From assembly GCF_017313225.1 (NCBI RefSeq), contig NZ_JAFLNE010000002.1, forward strand, positions 248,001 to 312,000: a DNA stretch of 64,000 bases, given 5' to 3'. Origin of the DNA: Allomuricauda sp. CAU 1633. Its GTDB lineage: Bacteria; Bacteroidota; Bacteroidia; Flavobacteriales; Flavobacteriaceae. This document shows, piece after piece, positions 17,181 to 26,384 of this stretch (position 1 is its first letter; each line of letters opens with the position of its first letter). Position numbers and translations under genes: made by a program. Under the pieces are notes generated by a model. It was not told the origin of the DNA, did no database searches, and was given only the letters and a program-made list of their open reading frames with translations.

Positions 17181-18263
17181 ATGGGGTACCGTACATTATT
17201 TTTATTCAGCATCAGTTTGTCAGTGTCCATGACACTTTCCGCACAAAACTTGATTTTAAATCCAGGATTTGAAAATTATAGTAACTGCCCATCCAGCATA
17301 ACAAGCATGGATGTCCTTCTAGAGGAAGTTTCGTTGCCAACCTCCAGTTCCGGGGATTATTTCCATGAATGTGGCTTGGAGGATTTTAGTGTTCCAACTA
17401 ATTTTAAGGGTACCCAGAGTGCTTCGGAAGGTTCTGGTTATATTGGGTTATATTTCTATGCCCTCAATAATTATAGGGAGTACGTTCAGTTGAACACCTC
17501 CAAAAAGCTTCGTGAAAAACATCCGTATAAAATATCGTTGCAGGTGAGCTTGGCCGAGACTTCCAAGCTGGCCTTGAAAACCATGTCGGTTATGCTGACG
17601 AACAAAAAAATAAAGGTTCCCAATAGCTCGGTACTTACGGATTCTAGGTTGGATTTGCAAAGCGATGTTGAATTTCACGAAGTGACATTAAAGGCTGATA
17701 ATTCTATCTCTGATAAGGAAGGTTGGGTTACTTTATCGGCAGAGTTCGATGCTAAAGGTTTTGAAACCCAAATCATATTTGGAAATTTCCAGACCAATGA
17801 AAATACGCCGCTTTTGGAATCTGGGAAACTTCCCTTGTCCAGCGATTTCTCCTACTACTTTGTAGATAATTTTATGCTTGAAGAATTACCAAGAGTGAAC
17901 TACGAAAAGGACAAGATTTACGTTTTGGAGCACAATCCATTTGAACCCAAAGGGTATGAGCTGGATGCCAAAGCAATCGCTGACATTCAAAAAATCTTTA
18001 AGTTTTTAAAGGAAAATGCCGAGGTGCAAATGAAAATTACTGGACATTCCGATAACATCGGCACCACAGAATACAACAAATTTATATCTTCTCTCAGGGC
18101 AAGGGCCGTAGCGCTCCATTTAAAAAAGTTGGGCATTGCTGATGACCGAATTGTTTGGGAAGGAGTTGGGGATACCAAACCCCTAAAAAGCCGCAAATTA
18201 AACGCAAATGGTTTTGAAGATGGCAGGATAGAGTTTGTGATGACCAAGTTTGAAGATCAATAG
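17181..18263 (+). CDS. OmpA-domain outer-membrane protein, copy 2
   Basis: 360 residues with signal peptide MGYRTLFLFSISLSVSMTLSAQ. It is paralogous to the protein at 15587: shared NLILNPGFENYSNCPS opening, shared TNFKGTQ and YREYVQL, and a C-terminal OmpA domain with ITGHSDNIGTTEYN. The second motif is partly degenerate (GRIEFVMTKF instead of NRRVEF), with RKLNANGFEDGRIEF at the C-terminal end of the domain. Copy 2 may therefore have weaker peptidoglycan binding. The pair arose by tandem duplication with later divergence. Confidence 0.85.
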   Translation: MGYRTLFLFSISLSVSMTLSAQNLILNPGFENYSNCPSSITSMDVLLEEVSLPTSSSGDYFHECGLEDFSVPTNFKGTQSASEGSGYIGLYFYALNNYREYVQLNTSKKLREKHPYKISLQVSLAETSKLALKTMSVMLTNKKIKVPNSSVLTDSRLDLQSDVEFHEVTLKADNSISDKEGWVTLSAEFDAKGFETQIIFGNFQTNENTPLLESGKLPLSSDFSYYFVDNFMLEELPRVNYEKDKIYVLEHNPFEPKGYELDAKAIADIQKIFKFLKENAEVQMKITGHSDNIGTTEYNKFISSLRARAVALHLKKLGIADDRIVWEGVGDTKPLKSRKLNANGFEDGRIEFVMTKFEDQ

Positions 18264-18264
18264 G

Positions 18265-18294
18265 TTGCCCATTCACTAGCATTTTCTATTTTTG
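18265..18294 (+). promoter_or_regulatory. Promoter of the amidohydrolase gene
   Basis: -33 TTG at 18265-18267 and a perfect -7 TATTTTTG at 18287-18294, 19 nt apart, followed by the start codon 17 nt on. It sits immediately after the stop codon of the OmpA-domain gene. Confidence 0.65.
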
Positions 18295-18310
18295 GGGAAA
18301 CCAGCTCTCC

Positions 18311-19930
18311 ATGAAAAAGTTTCTTCTGTTTTGTTCCGTTGCCTTCTTTGTAGCCTGTACTTCCAAGGAAGAGGTGGACCTTATCGTCTATAACGCCAAT
18401 ATCTATACAGTTGATTCTGATTTTTCCAAGGCCTGTTGTGTGGCCATAAAGGATGGAAAATTTGTGGCGGTCGCCGAAACCGCGGACATTTATAAAAAAT
18501 ACACTGCTATAGAAGAACTGGATGCTGAAGGGAGAACCATTGTGCCCGGTTTAATAGATGCACACTGTCATTTTTATGGTTTGGGATTGAACCAGCAAGT
18601 GGTGGATTTGGTCGGAACTACCAGTTTTGATGAAATTCTGGAGAAAGTAGTCGCTTTTCAAAAAGAACGCCCTTCAAATTTCATTATGGGTAGTGGTTGG
18701 GATCAAAACGATTGGGAAGTCAAAGAATTTCCGACAAAAGATAAGCTGGATGAACTTTTTCCTGATACCCCGGTTGCCTTGGAACGTATTGATGGTCATG
18801 CCCTCGTAGTGAACCAAAAAGCCTTGGATTTGGCAGGAATTACGGCCGAAACAGAGGTCGAAGGTGGAGAAATTGTTAAAAAGGACGGCAAAATTACGGG
18901 TGTTTTGGTGGATAATCCCATGGGCATGGTTTATGCCGTGATGCCCCAACCCAGTAGAGCAATTCAAATTCAGGCGTTGAAGGATGCAGAAAAACTGTGT
19001 TTGGATTATGGATTGACCACGGTGAACGATGCAGGACTGGGGAGATCCACTATCGAATTGATAGATAGCTTACAACAAGCGGGCGAAATGTCCATTAGAG
19101 TTTACGCCATGGTCAGCAATTCTCCAGATAATTTGGATTACTTCCTGAATAATGGAATCATTAAAACAGACCAACTCAATGTCCGCTCCGTAAAAGTATA
19201 TGGCGATGGTGCTCTGGGGTCCAGGGGAGCTGCATTAAGAGCACCTTATTCAGACCAAGCCGGGCATTATGGTGCCATGGTCACTCCGGTGGACCAAATA
19301 GGGGCATTGGCAGAACGAATCGCAGCTTCAGACTATCAAATGAATACCCATGCCATTGGGGATTCTGCCAATATAGTGGTGCTTAGGGCCTATCAAAAAA
19401 CATTGGAGGGAAAAGAAGATCGCCGTTGGAAGGTGGAACATGCCCAAGTCATTTCGCAACCTGACTTTGACTATTTTGAAAAGGGCATCATTCCTTCCAT
19501 TCAACCTACACATGCCACCAGTGATATGTATTGGGCCGAAGATCGTTTGGGGCCAGAACGGGTCAAGGGAGCGTATGCTTATAAGCAGTTGTTGGACAAA
19601 GCGGGCCTTGTGGCCTTGGGCACCGATTTTCCGGTGGAGCAGGTGAGTCCATTTTTGACTTTTTACGCTGCGGTGGCGCGCCAAGATTTGGAAAACTATC
19701 CCGAAGGCGGGTATCAAATGGAGAATGCCCTTACCAGAGAAGAAACTTTAAAGGGAATGACCATTTGGGCGGCCTATTCTAATTTTGAAGAGAACGAAAA
19801 AGGAAGTATTGAGCCCGGTAAATTTGCGGATTTTGTCATTTTGAGTGATGACATCATGACTATGCCTATTGATAGTGTCCCCAGTCTAAAAGCAGAGCAG
19901 GTTTTTGTGGGAGGTGTTTCCATGAAATAA
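18311..19930 (+). CDS. Amidohydrolase family 3 lipoprotein (YtcJ-like)
   Basis: 539-residue metal-dependent hydrolase of the amidohydrolase superfamily, exported as a lipoprotein. Lipobox FVAC (C16), then VDLIVYNANIYTVD and the metal site VPGLIDAHCHFYG (H85, H87). HGHALVVN-type features (RIDGHALVVNQKAL near 160), NTHAIGDSAN and ALGTDFPVEQ supply further ligands. YtcJ-like enzymes are annotated as acting on N-acyl or amide substrates, but the substrate here is unknown. Transcribed alone, with a terminator right after it. Confidence 0.88.
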   Translation: MKKFLLFCSVAFFVACTSKEEVDLIVYNANIYTVDSDFSKACCVAIKDGKFVAVAETADIYKKYTAIEELDAEGRTIVPGLIDAHCHFYGLGLNQQVVDLVGTTSFDEILEKVVAFQKERPSNFIMGSGWDQNDWEVKEFPTKDKLDELFPDTPVALERIDGHALVVNQKALDLAGITAETEVEGGEIVKKDGKITGVLVDNPMGMVYAVMPQPSRAIQIQALKDAEKLCLDYGLTTVNDAGLGRSTIELIDSLQQAGEMSIRVYAMVSNSPDNLDYFLNNGIIKTDQLNVRSVKVYGDGALGSRGAALRAPYSDQAGHYGAMVTPVDQIGALAERIAASDYQMNTHAIGDSANIVVLRAYQKTLEGKEDRRWKVEHAQVISQPDFDYFEKGIIPSIQPTHATSDMYWAEDRLGPERVKGAYAYKQLLDKAGLVALGTDFPVEQVSPFLTFYAAVARQDLENYPEGGYQMENALTREETLKGMTIWAAYSNFEENEKGSIEPGKFADFVILSDDIMTMPIDSVPSLKAEQVFVGGVSMK

Positions 19931-19957
19931 AAAAAGCGGACACCAGGCCCGCTTTTC
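19931..19957. terminator. Bidirectional terminator
   Basis: AAAAAGCGG...CCGCTTTT hairpin between two convergent genes (amidohydrolase and DUF2911). A-tract and T-tract flank the stem, so it can serve both strands. Confidence 0.8.
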
Positions 19958-19975
19958 ATATAATAAAAGTGTTTC

Positions 19976-20506
19976 TTAGAAGCTCATCGGCAAGGTAGCC
20001 CTAGCGGTGCCCCATCCCATGACCAAGTCACCATTGTCATCAAAGGCGATGGAAAACGCTTCCAATTCCTCGTCATCTGTACTGGCTTCAGCACTTACCC
20101 GTGCCACATCAGCAGCACTATCATAAGAATAAGCGCCCCATTGGTGCAAATTGCTGTTCAAGATAACAGTCCATTCATCATCACCGGGAATGGTGAACAA
20201 AGAATAGGTTCCGGCTTTAACGGCCTGACCTCCTACGGTGGCGTCTTTGTAAAAAGTGATTTCAGTGGCTTCATTGGCTCCAGTTCTCCAAACTTTTCCT
20301 TTGGGCGCCAATTCATCCAAACCTCGACCTTTCAATTGCGGACGGCTATAAATAATTCGTGCCGCTTTGTCCACTTCACGAGAACTGGATGGGTAATAGG
20401 CAATATCAGCTGGACTCTTGTCCAAACCACTGAATTTCTGTGCTGTGGCTTCAGTAGAAAAGACCAAAGCAAGGGTTAAAAAAGTAAATAAGAATACATT
20501 TTTCAT
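19976..20506 (-). CDS. DUF2911 family secreted protein
   Basis: 176 residues from the ATG at 20506 (a longer TTG start is less likely). Signal peptide to about TATAQ. DUF2911 signatures: KAARIIYSRPQLKGRGL, APKGKVWRTGANEATEI, AGTYSLFTIPGDDEW and NLHQWGAYSYD. The family is common in Bacteroidota and of unknown function, probably periplasmic. The start choice fits a -7 element at 20528-20535, which leaves a 21-nt leader. Confidence 0.88.
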   Translation of the reverse strand: MKNVFLFTFLTLALVFSTEATAQKFSGLDKSPADIAYYPSSSREVDKAARIIYSRPQLKGRGLDELAPKGKVWRTGANEATEITFYKDATVGGQAVKAGTYSLFTIPGDDEWTVILNSNLHQWGAYSYDSAADVARVSAEASTDDEELEAFSIAFDDNGDLVMGWGTARATLPMSF

Positions 20507-20527
20507 GATTGTGATTTTAGTTGTTCT

Positions 20528-20535
20528 CAAAACTA
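20528..20535 (-). promoter_or_regulatory. -7 element of the DUF2911 gene
   Basis: Minus-strand TAGTTTTG, a perfect TAnnTTTG match, 21 nt before the chosen ATG. No clear -33 seen. Confidence 0.45.
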
Positions 20536-20748
20536 GGATGTAATTAAATGGTGTTTTTATAAAAAGACGTTAAAATTTAAGAACCTTACAAAACGATCAA
20601 TTTTATGGCAATGGCCCAAAATTCAATTACAATGTAATATATAAAATTATTTTTATATTTCATTTTATAACTTAAATTCAATTTAAACTTTTATTTGAAA
20701 ACTATACGGTCAATATTTGCATCAAAATTGTTATAAATATATTTTGAT

Positions 20749-22419
20749 ATGTGTGGAATTGTATGCGCGTTTGATGTGAAGGAAAGCACGGAAGTGTTAC
20801 GCCCCCAATTACTGGAAATGTCTAAGAAGGTTAGACACAGAGGTCCAGATTGGAGCGGAATTTATGCAGACGATAAGGCCATCTTGGCCCATGAAAGATT
20901 AGCCATTGTTGATCCTGCTTCAGGAAAGCAGCCCTTGTTCAGTGCTGATGGGAAATTGGTGCTGGCAGCCAATGGCGAAATATATAACCATCAAGAACTC
21001 AGAAAGCAGTTTGAAGGGAAATATGAGTTCAAAACGCAATCTGACTGTGAGGTTATTTTGGCCCTCTACCAAGAAAAGGGACCTGAATTTGTGGATGAAA
21101 TGAACGGAATTTTTGGTTTTGCCATTTACGATAGTGAAAAGGACGAATATTTTATCGCCCGTGACCACATGGGTATTATTCCCTTATACATTGGCTGGGA
21201 CAAAAACGGAACCTTCTATGTTGCTTCTGAGTTGAAAGCTTTGGAAGGTACTTGTTCCAAAATAGAACTATTCCCTCCGGGACATTATTTGCACAGCTCC
21301 ACCGGTGAGTTTGTAAGGTGGTACGAGCGGGATTGGATGGAATATGATGCCGTGAAGGAAAACGAAACCAGCATCCAAGCCATTAAGGATGCCTTGGAAG
21401 CTGCGGTGCATCGTCAGTTGATGTCCGATGTGCCTTATGGAGTATTGTTATCCGGTGGATTGGATTCTTCAGTGACTTCGGCCATTGCAAAAAGATATTC
21501 CCAAAAGCGAATTGAATCTGGTGATACCGTGGATGCATGGTGGCCCCAGTTGCACTCCTTTTCTGTAGGGCTCGAAGGGTCTCCAGATTTGGCTGCTGCC
21601 CAAAAAGTGGCCAATCATATAGGAACGGTTCACCATGAGATAAAATTTACCATCCAAGAAGGTCTGGATGCCATCAAAGATGTCATCTACAACTTAGAAA
21701 CCTATGATATTACTACGGTGAGAGCTTCCACCCCAATGTATCTTATGGCAAGGGTCATTAAATCCATGGGGATAAAAATGGTACTTTCCGGTGAAGGAGC
21801 TGATGAGTTGTTCGGAGGCTACCTCTATTTCCATAAAGCACCCAGTCCAAAGGATTTTCATGAAGAAACGGTACGAAAACTGAGCAAATTGCATATGTAC
21901 GACTGTCTTCGTGCCAACAAATCCTTGGCGGCATGGGGAATTGAAGGTCGGGTTCCCTTCTTGGACAAGGAATTTATGGATGTCGCTATGAGCATCAACC
22001 CAAAAGACAAGATGATCAATGGGGAACGCATGGAAAAATGGGTGGTACGCAAAGCATTTGAATCTTATTTACCCGAAAGTGTGGCCTGGAGACAAAAAGA
22101 GCAGTTTTCAGATGGTGTGGGGTACAGTTGGATTGATACGTTGAAAGCTGTAGTGGCAGAAGAAGTATCCGATGAGCAATTGGAGAACGCCCACTTTAAG
22201 TTTCCAATCCAGACACCTACGTCTAAAGAGGAGTACTACTACCGTTCCATTTTTGAAAGTCATTTCCCATCAGATGCGGCAGCATTGAGTGTTCCGCAGG
22301 AACCTTCTGTGGCCTGTAGTACCAAGATTGCCTTGGAATGGGACGAAGCTTTTAAAAACATGAACGACCCTTCTGGAAGGGCAGTGGCCAAAGTACACTC
22401 CGATGCTTATGTAAAATAA
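20749..22419 (+). CDS. asnB: Asparagine synthase B, glutamine-hydrolysing
   Basis: Makes asparagine from aspartate, ATP and glutamine; cytoplasmic. 556 residues, like E. coli AsnB. The N-terminal Ntn amidotransferase domain begins MCGIV with nucleophile C2, and has RHRGPDWSG near 29 and ANGEIYNH at 74-81. The synthetase domain has the PPi-loop LSGGLDSS at 234-241 and LSGEGADELFGGY near 345. M1 must be removed for activity, which confirms the start. A strong terminator follows. The 240-bp region upstream is AT-rich; a weak promoter with TTTG near 20694 and ATATTTG near 20715 is possible. Confidence 0.97.
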   Translation: MCGIVCAFDVKESTEVLRPQLLEMSKKVRHRGPDWSGIYADDKAILAHERLAIVDPASGKQPLFSADGKLVLAANGEIYNHQELRKQFEGKYEFKTQSDCEVILALYQEKGPEFVDEMNGIFGFAIYDSEKDEYFIARDHMGIIPLYIGWDKNGTFYVASELKALEGTCSKIELFPPGHYLHSSTGEFVRWYERDWMEYDAVKENETSIQAIKDALEAAVHRQLMSDVPYGVLLSGGLDSSVTSAIAKRYSQKRIESGDTVDAWWPQLHSFSVGLEGSPDLAAAQKVANHIGTVHHEIKFTIQEGLDAIKDVIYNLETYDITTVRASTPMYLMARVIKSMGIKMVLSGEGADELFGGYLYFHKAPSPKDFHEETVRKLSKLHMYDCLRANKSLAAWGIEGRVPFLDKEFMDVAMSINPKDKMINGERMEKWVVRKAFESYLPESVAWRQKEQFSDGVGYSWIDTLKAVVAEEVSDEQLENAHFKFPIQTPTSKEEYYYRSIFESHFPSDAAALSVPQEPSVACSTKIALEWDEAFKNMNDPSGRAVAKVHSDAYVK

Positions 22420-22481
22420 CCAACCTATCATACGGAAATGTAGTGTGAAGATGCTGTTTTGTTTCATTTTCAATTAGTCGG

Positions 22482-22508
22482 AAAAGCCCCTTGTGTAAGG
22501 GGCTTTTT
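22482..22508 (+). terminator. Terminator of asnB
   Basis: AAAAGCCCCTT, 4-nt loop GTGT, AAGGGGCTTTTT: eleven-pair stem with T-tract. Confidence 0.85.
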
Positions 22509-22624
22509 GCATTTCATCGATGGTTGTGCCATACCTGCTTAAAATGTACCGTTTTCCACAGGTTTTTGTTGATAACTTAGGGTGTGCAAAGGGGTTCAAA
22601 GGCCTAATTTCGAGGGGTATTCTT

Positions 22625-22632
22625 TATATTTG
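22625..22632 (+). promoter_or_regulatory. -7 element of gyrB
   Basis: TATATTTG, a perfect TAnnTTTG match, 37 nt before the gyrB ATG. The -33 region is weak. Confidence 0.5.
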
Positions 22633-22669
22633 TAAGATTTGAAAAATTCAAGGCAAATACGAAGAATAT

Positions 22670-24610
22670 ATGAGCGAAGAAGTGAATAAGAAAATGTACT
22701 CAGCGGACAGTATCCAGGCTCTTGAAGGCATGGAGCACGTGCGTATGAGGCCTTCCATGTACATTGGAGATGTAGGGGTGCGTGGACTTCACCATTTGGT
22801 TTATGAAGTAGTGGACAACTCCATTGATGAGGCCATGGGTGGCCACTGTGATTCCATTGAGGTTATTATTAATGAGGACAATTCCATCACCACAAAAGAT
22901 AATGGACGGGGTATTCCTGTTGATCTTCACAAAAAAGAAGGTGTTTCCGCTCTTGAAGTGGTCATGACCAAAATAGGGGCCGGAGGTAAATTTGACAAGG
23001 ATTCATATAAAGTTTCCGGTGGTCTTCATGGTGTTGGGGTTTCTGTTGTAAACGCTCTTTCTGTTCATTTAAAGGCAACAGTTTACAGGGACGGAAAGAT
23101 TTGGGAACAAGAGTATGAACGCGGTAAAACCCTGTATCCTGTCAAAAGTGTTGGAGAAAGCAAGGAAACAGGCACCATTGTCACTTTTACCCCAGATGAT
23201 ACCATCTTTACCCAAACCACAGAATATAGCTATGAGACTTTGTCCAATAGAATGCGAGAGCTTTCCTATTTGAACAAGGGAGTAACCATAACACTTACGG
23301 ATAAACGCAACAAGGACGAAAAAGGAGAGTTTATTTCCGAAACGTTTCATTCAGAGGAAGGTCTAAAGGAATTCATCAAGTTTTTGGATGGAAACCGAGA
23401 GCCTTTAACTCAAGGTGTTATTGCAATGGAAGGAGAAAAAAATGGTATTCCTGTGGAAGTGGCCATGGTCTACAATACGGGATATACGGAAAACCTTCAT
23501 TCCTATGTGAACAACATCAACACCCACGAAGGAGGTACCCACCTTTCTGGTTTTAGAAGGGGATTGACCACCACCTTGAAAAAATACGCCGACAACTCTG
23601 GGATGTTGGACAAGTTGAAGTTTGAGATTTCTGGGGATGATTTTAGGGAAGGACTTACTGCTATAGTTTCAGTAAAAGTAGCCGAGCCTCAATTTGAAGG
23701 TCAGACCAAAACCAAATTGGGAAACCGTGAGGTGACCAGTGCGGTGAGTCAGGCCGTTTCAGAAATGTTGACCGACTACTTGGAAGAGCATCCGGATGAC
23801 GCTAAACAAATCGTAGAAAAAGTAAAATTGGCCGCCCAAGCCAGACACGCAGCCGCCAAGGCCCGTGAAATGGTACAACGTAAAAACCCAATGAGTGTTG
23901 GGGGATTACCTGGAAAATTGTCAGATTGCTCGGAGCAAGACCCTACTAAATGTGAGGTTTTCTTGGTTGAGGGTGATTCCGCAGGTGGTACGGCCAAACA
24001 AGGTCGGGATAGAAACTTTCAAGCGATTCTACCACTTCGTGGTAAGATTTTGAACGTGGAAAAAGCCATGCAGCATAAGGTTTTCGAAAATGAGGAAATC
24101 AAAAACATCTATACCGCTTTAGGGGTTACCATCGGAACTGAAGAAGATAGCAAGGCTCTTAACCTTGATAAGCTGCGTTATCATAAAGTGGTAATCATGT
24201 GTGATGCCGATGTGGATGGTAGCCACATTGAAACTTTGATTTTGACCTTCTTCTTCCGTTATATGAGGGAGTTGATTGAGGGAGGGCACGTATACATTGC
24301 CACACCCCCCTTGTATTTGGTGAAGAAAGGAGCAAAGAAAAGATACGCTTGGAACGATAAGGAACGCGATGCCATTATTGCAGACATGAATGGTGGAGCA
24401 AGTATCCAACGTTATAAAGGTCTCGGTGAGATGAATGCGGAACAATTGTGGGACACTACTATGAATCCGGAATTCAGGACATTACGTCAAGTTAGTATAG
24501 AAAATGCAACGGAATCAGACCGTATCTTCTCTATGTTGATGGGTGATGAAGTGCCACCAAGACGTGAATTTATTGAGAAAAATGCCGTCTATGCCAACAT
24601 AGATGTATAG
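22670..24610 (+). CDS. gyrB: DNA gyrase subunit B
   Basis: ATPase subunit of DNA gyrase, which introduces negative supercoils together with GyrA. 646 residues, the usual length for the type without a long C-terminal insertion. GHKL ATPase part: EVVDNSIDEA, DNGRGIPVD, and SGGLHGVGVSVVNALS. TOPRIM part: EGDSAGGTAKQGRDR, PLRGKILNVE and DADVDGSHI. The C-terminal end IQRYKGLGEMN is canonical. Monocistronic with a terminator; the nearest gyrA is not in the window. Confidence 0.98.
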   Translation: MSEEVNKKMYSADSIQALEGMEHVRMRPSMYIGDVGVRGLHHLVYEVVDNSIDEAMGGHCDSIEVIINEDNSITTKDNGRGIPVDLHKKEGVSALEVVMTKIGAGGKFDKDSYKVSGGLHGVGVSVVNALSVHLKATVYRDGKIWEQEYERGKTLYPVKSVGESKETGTIVTFTPDDTIFTQTTEYSYETLSNRMRELSYLNKGVTITLTDKRNKDEKGEFISETFHSEEGLKEFIKFLDGNREPLTQGVIAMEGEKNGIPVEVAMVYNTGYTENLHSYVNNINTHEGGTHLSGFRRGLTTTLKKYADNSGMLDKLKFEISGDDFREGLTAIVSVKVAEPQFEGQTKTKLGNREVTSAVSQAVSEMLTDYLEEHPDDAKQIVEKVKLAAQARHAAAKAREMVQRKNPMSVGGLPGKLSDCSEQDPTKCEVFLVEGDSAGGTAKQGRDRNFQAILPLRGKILNVEKAMQHKVFENEEIKNIYTALGVTIGTEEDSKALNLDKLRYHKVVIMCDADVDGSHIETLILTFFFRYMRELIEGGHVYIATPPLYLVKKGAKKRYAWNDKERDAIIADMNGGASIQRYKGLGEMNAEQLWDTTMNPEFRTLRQVSIENATESDRIFSMLMGDEVPPRREFIEKNAVYANIDV

Positions 24611-24630
24611 ATAACGGTTGTTTCACAACA

Positions 24631-24659
24631 AAAACTCGCTCTTACAGGGCGAGTTTTTT
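24631..24659 (+). terminator. Terminator of gyrB
   Basis: AAAACTCGCTC, short loop, GGGCGAGTTTTTT: eight-pair core with one G-T pair and a T-tract. Confidence 0.85.
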
Positions 24660-24682
24660 AGTTTTAGGAAAAATTTTACAAA

Positions 24683-25693
24683 ATGAAAAGAATTCTTTTG
24701 TGGGTTGCCCTCGCCACGGTAACCGTTTCTAAAGCGCAAGATTTGAACGACCTCTTTGTTTCCGGTGTCGATGACGCCGAACGTTTTGCCAATTCGTATT
24801 TGGCACCCGTTTCTGAGGCAACCATTTACAGTATCTCCAATGGGTGGTACAATACTGCTGATGCCAAGCCATTGGGAGGTTTTGAAATATCCATCGTAGG
24901 AAACCTGACCGGTTTTAAGAACAAGGATGATAAAAAAGCTTTCATTTTAGACCCCAACGACTACGAAAACTTGGATTTTGTAGATAGTCCTGGGCAGGCT
25001 AGACCTGTTTCAACCGCATTGGGAGATATTGAAGGGATAACCGTTTTTGTGGAAGATGAAAGCGGACTGTTCCGGGAAGAGTTTGAATTGCCTTCCGGAC
25101 TTGCTTCTGAGAACTTTAATTTTATCCCTTCGGGATATATTCAGGGAAGTGTGGGATTGATAAAAGGTCTTGAAGTGAAAGCTCGTTTTCTGCCTAAAAT
25201 CAAGTTTGATGACGATGCCAAAATCGGACTTTTTGGCGCCGGTATTCAGTATGATTTCACCAAATTGCTTCCAGCCGACAAATTATTACCTGTTGCCATT
25301 TCTGCGGTAATTGGATATACGGGACTTACTGGAGAGTACGATTTTACAGACACTGGAGTTATAAATGGAGAAGATCAGCGTATCGATGCCTCAGTTAAAA
25401 CATGGAACTTTAGTGCGGTGGTATCGACCCGAAAAATTCCTGTAATCAACTTCTACGGTGGTATTGGGTATATTTCAGGAAAATCTGATATTGATTTACT
25501 GGGTACGTATGAAGCCAATGGCCCTTTCTTTACGGAAACTATAGAAGATCCTTTTACAGTATCGAAAAAAGCCAGTGGAGTTGCAGCTACCCTGGGTACT
25601 AAATTAAAGTTGGGCTTCTTTAGGCTCAACGCAGATTACAATTTTTCGGAGTTCAGCACCTTCACCTTTGGTATCAACTTTGGATTTAGATAA
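24683..25693 (+). CDS. DUF6588 family outer-membrane protein
   Basis: 336 residues. Signal peptide MKRILLWVALATVTVSKAQ, then DLNDLFVSGVDDAERFANSY, which is the conserved opening of a flavobacterial family I recall as DUF6588. Then YSISNGWYNTADAKPLGGFE and beta-strand repeats ending in FSTFTFGINFGFR with terminal aromatic and Arg. Probably an outer-membrane barrel of unknown role. Follows gyrB with a terminator between; a second terminator follows it. Confidence 0.8.
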   Translation: MKRILLWVALATVTVSKAQDLNDLFVSGVDDAERFANSYLAPVSEATIYSISNGWYNTADAKPLGGFEISIVGNLTGFKNKDDKKAFILDPNDYENLDFVDSPGQARPVSTALGDIEGITVFVEDESGLFREEFELPSGLASENFNFIPSGYIQGSVGLIKGLEVKARFLPKIKFDDDAKIGLFGAGIQYDFTKLLPADKLLPVAISAVIGYTGLTGEYDFTDTGVINGEDQRIDASVKTWNFSAVVSTRKIPVINFYGGIGYISGKSDIDLLGTYEANGPFFTETIEDPFTVSKKASGVAATLGTKLKLGFFRLNADYNFSEFSTFTFGINFGFR

Positions 25694-25717
25694 TGCCCAA
25701 CCAAATAATCAGCCATT

Positions 25718-25752
25718 AAAAAGGCCCCAACGCAGTTGGGGCCTTCTATTTT
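25718..25752. terminator. Bidirectional terminator
   Basis: AAGGCCCCAA, loop CGCAG, TTGGGGCCTT: perfect ten-pair stem between the DUF6588 gene and the convergent lipoprotein. Confidence 0.85.
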
Positions 25753-25772
25753 CATATAAGTAGTCTTCCTGT

Positions 25773-26141
25773 CTATTCCCTGGTGGCGAAGACCGAACCG
25801 TTCTCCAGGGCTAAAATTTCTGGGTCGTTGCTTTGTTCCAAACTTACCGTGATGTCCTCAACTTGGGGATCACCATATATAATGGAGTAGGTCCCATTTT
25901 CTTCGGACCATTTAAAATCAGTATAAAAAACAAGTTTGGAGTTTGAATAACTTTGGTATCTGCCCAAATAAACATCGTTGAAAATCCATTCTTCCCGAGT
26001 TGAGTCGGTGCCTTTACCATCTATTGAAGATTCGGTTTTGGCCCAGATGCCTAAAATAGGGTCGTTGTTTTCGGGCACGCGGGTACAGTTGCTTATGGCG
26101 ATAATGCCAATAATGGACAACAATGAAAAGAGCTTTTTCAT
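25773..26141 (-). CDS. Small lipoprotein, lipocalin-like
   Basis: 122 residues. Lipoprotein signal with C19 in ISNC. After that: DPILGIWAKTESS, EEWIFNDVYLGRYQSY and FKWSEENGTYSII, a short beta-rich pattern like the lipocalin-like lipoprotein families of Bacteroidota. No specific function can be assigned. Stands alone; convergent with the DUF6588 gene through a shared terminator. Confidence 0.7.
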   Translation of the reverse strand: MKKLFSLLSIIGIIAISNCTRVPENNDPILGIWAKTESSIDGKGTDSTREEWIFNDVYLGRYQSYSNSKLVFYTDFKWSEENGTYSIIYGDPQVEDITVSLEQSNDPEILALENGSVFATRE

Positions 26142-26350
26142 AGGTCAAGTAGGTTTAATTTGGGACTAATAGAACGTAGGTTTGTAAGAAATTATTGCTA
26201 GGGCAAGACAAAAGATTGCATCGAAATCAAAATTCTTCGATGAACGGCTTATTTTGTTAACATCCTTATTCATTCCAAGGAATTGTGTGATGGACTATAA
26301 AACCGTGTTTAAAACTGGGAAAAGTCAGCTTTTTTCTAACCTAAATGCCT

Positions 26351-26358
26351 TATTTTTG
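26351..26358 (+). promoter_or_regulatory. -7 element of mdh
   Basis: TATTTTTG, perfect TAnnTTTG match, 26 nt upstream of the mdh ATG. Confidence 0.5.
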
Positions 26359-26384
26359 AGCGATTAAAATTTAAACCCATAAAA

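Noticed and set aside
20640-20748. Riboswitch or strong promoter before asnB
   Set aside because: The region is AT-rich with an ATATTTG that only partly fits TAnnTTTG and no stable conserved fold that I can recognise.
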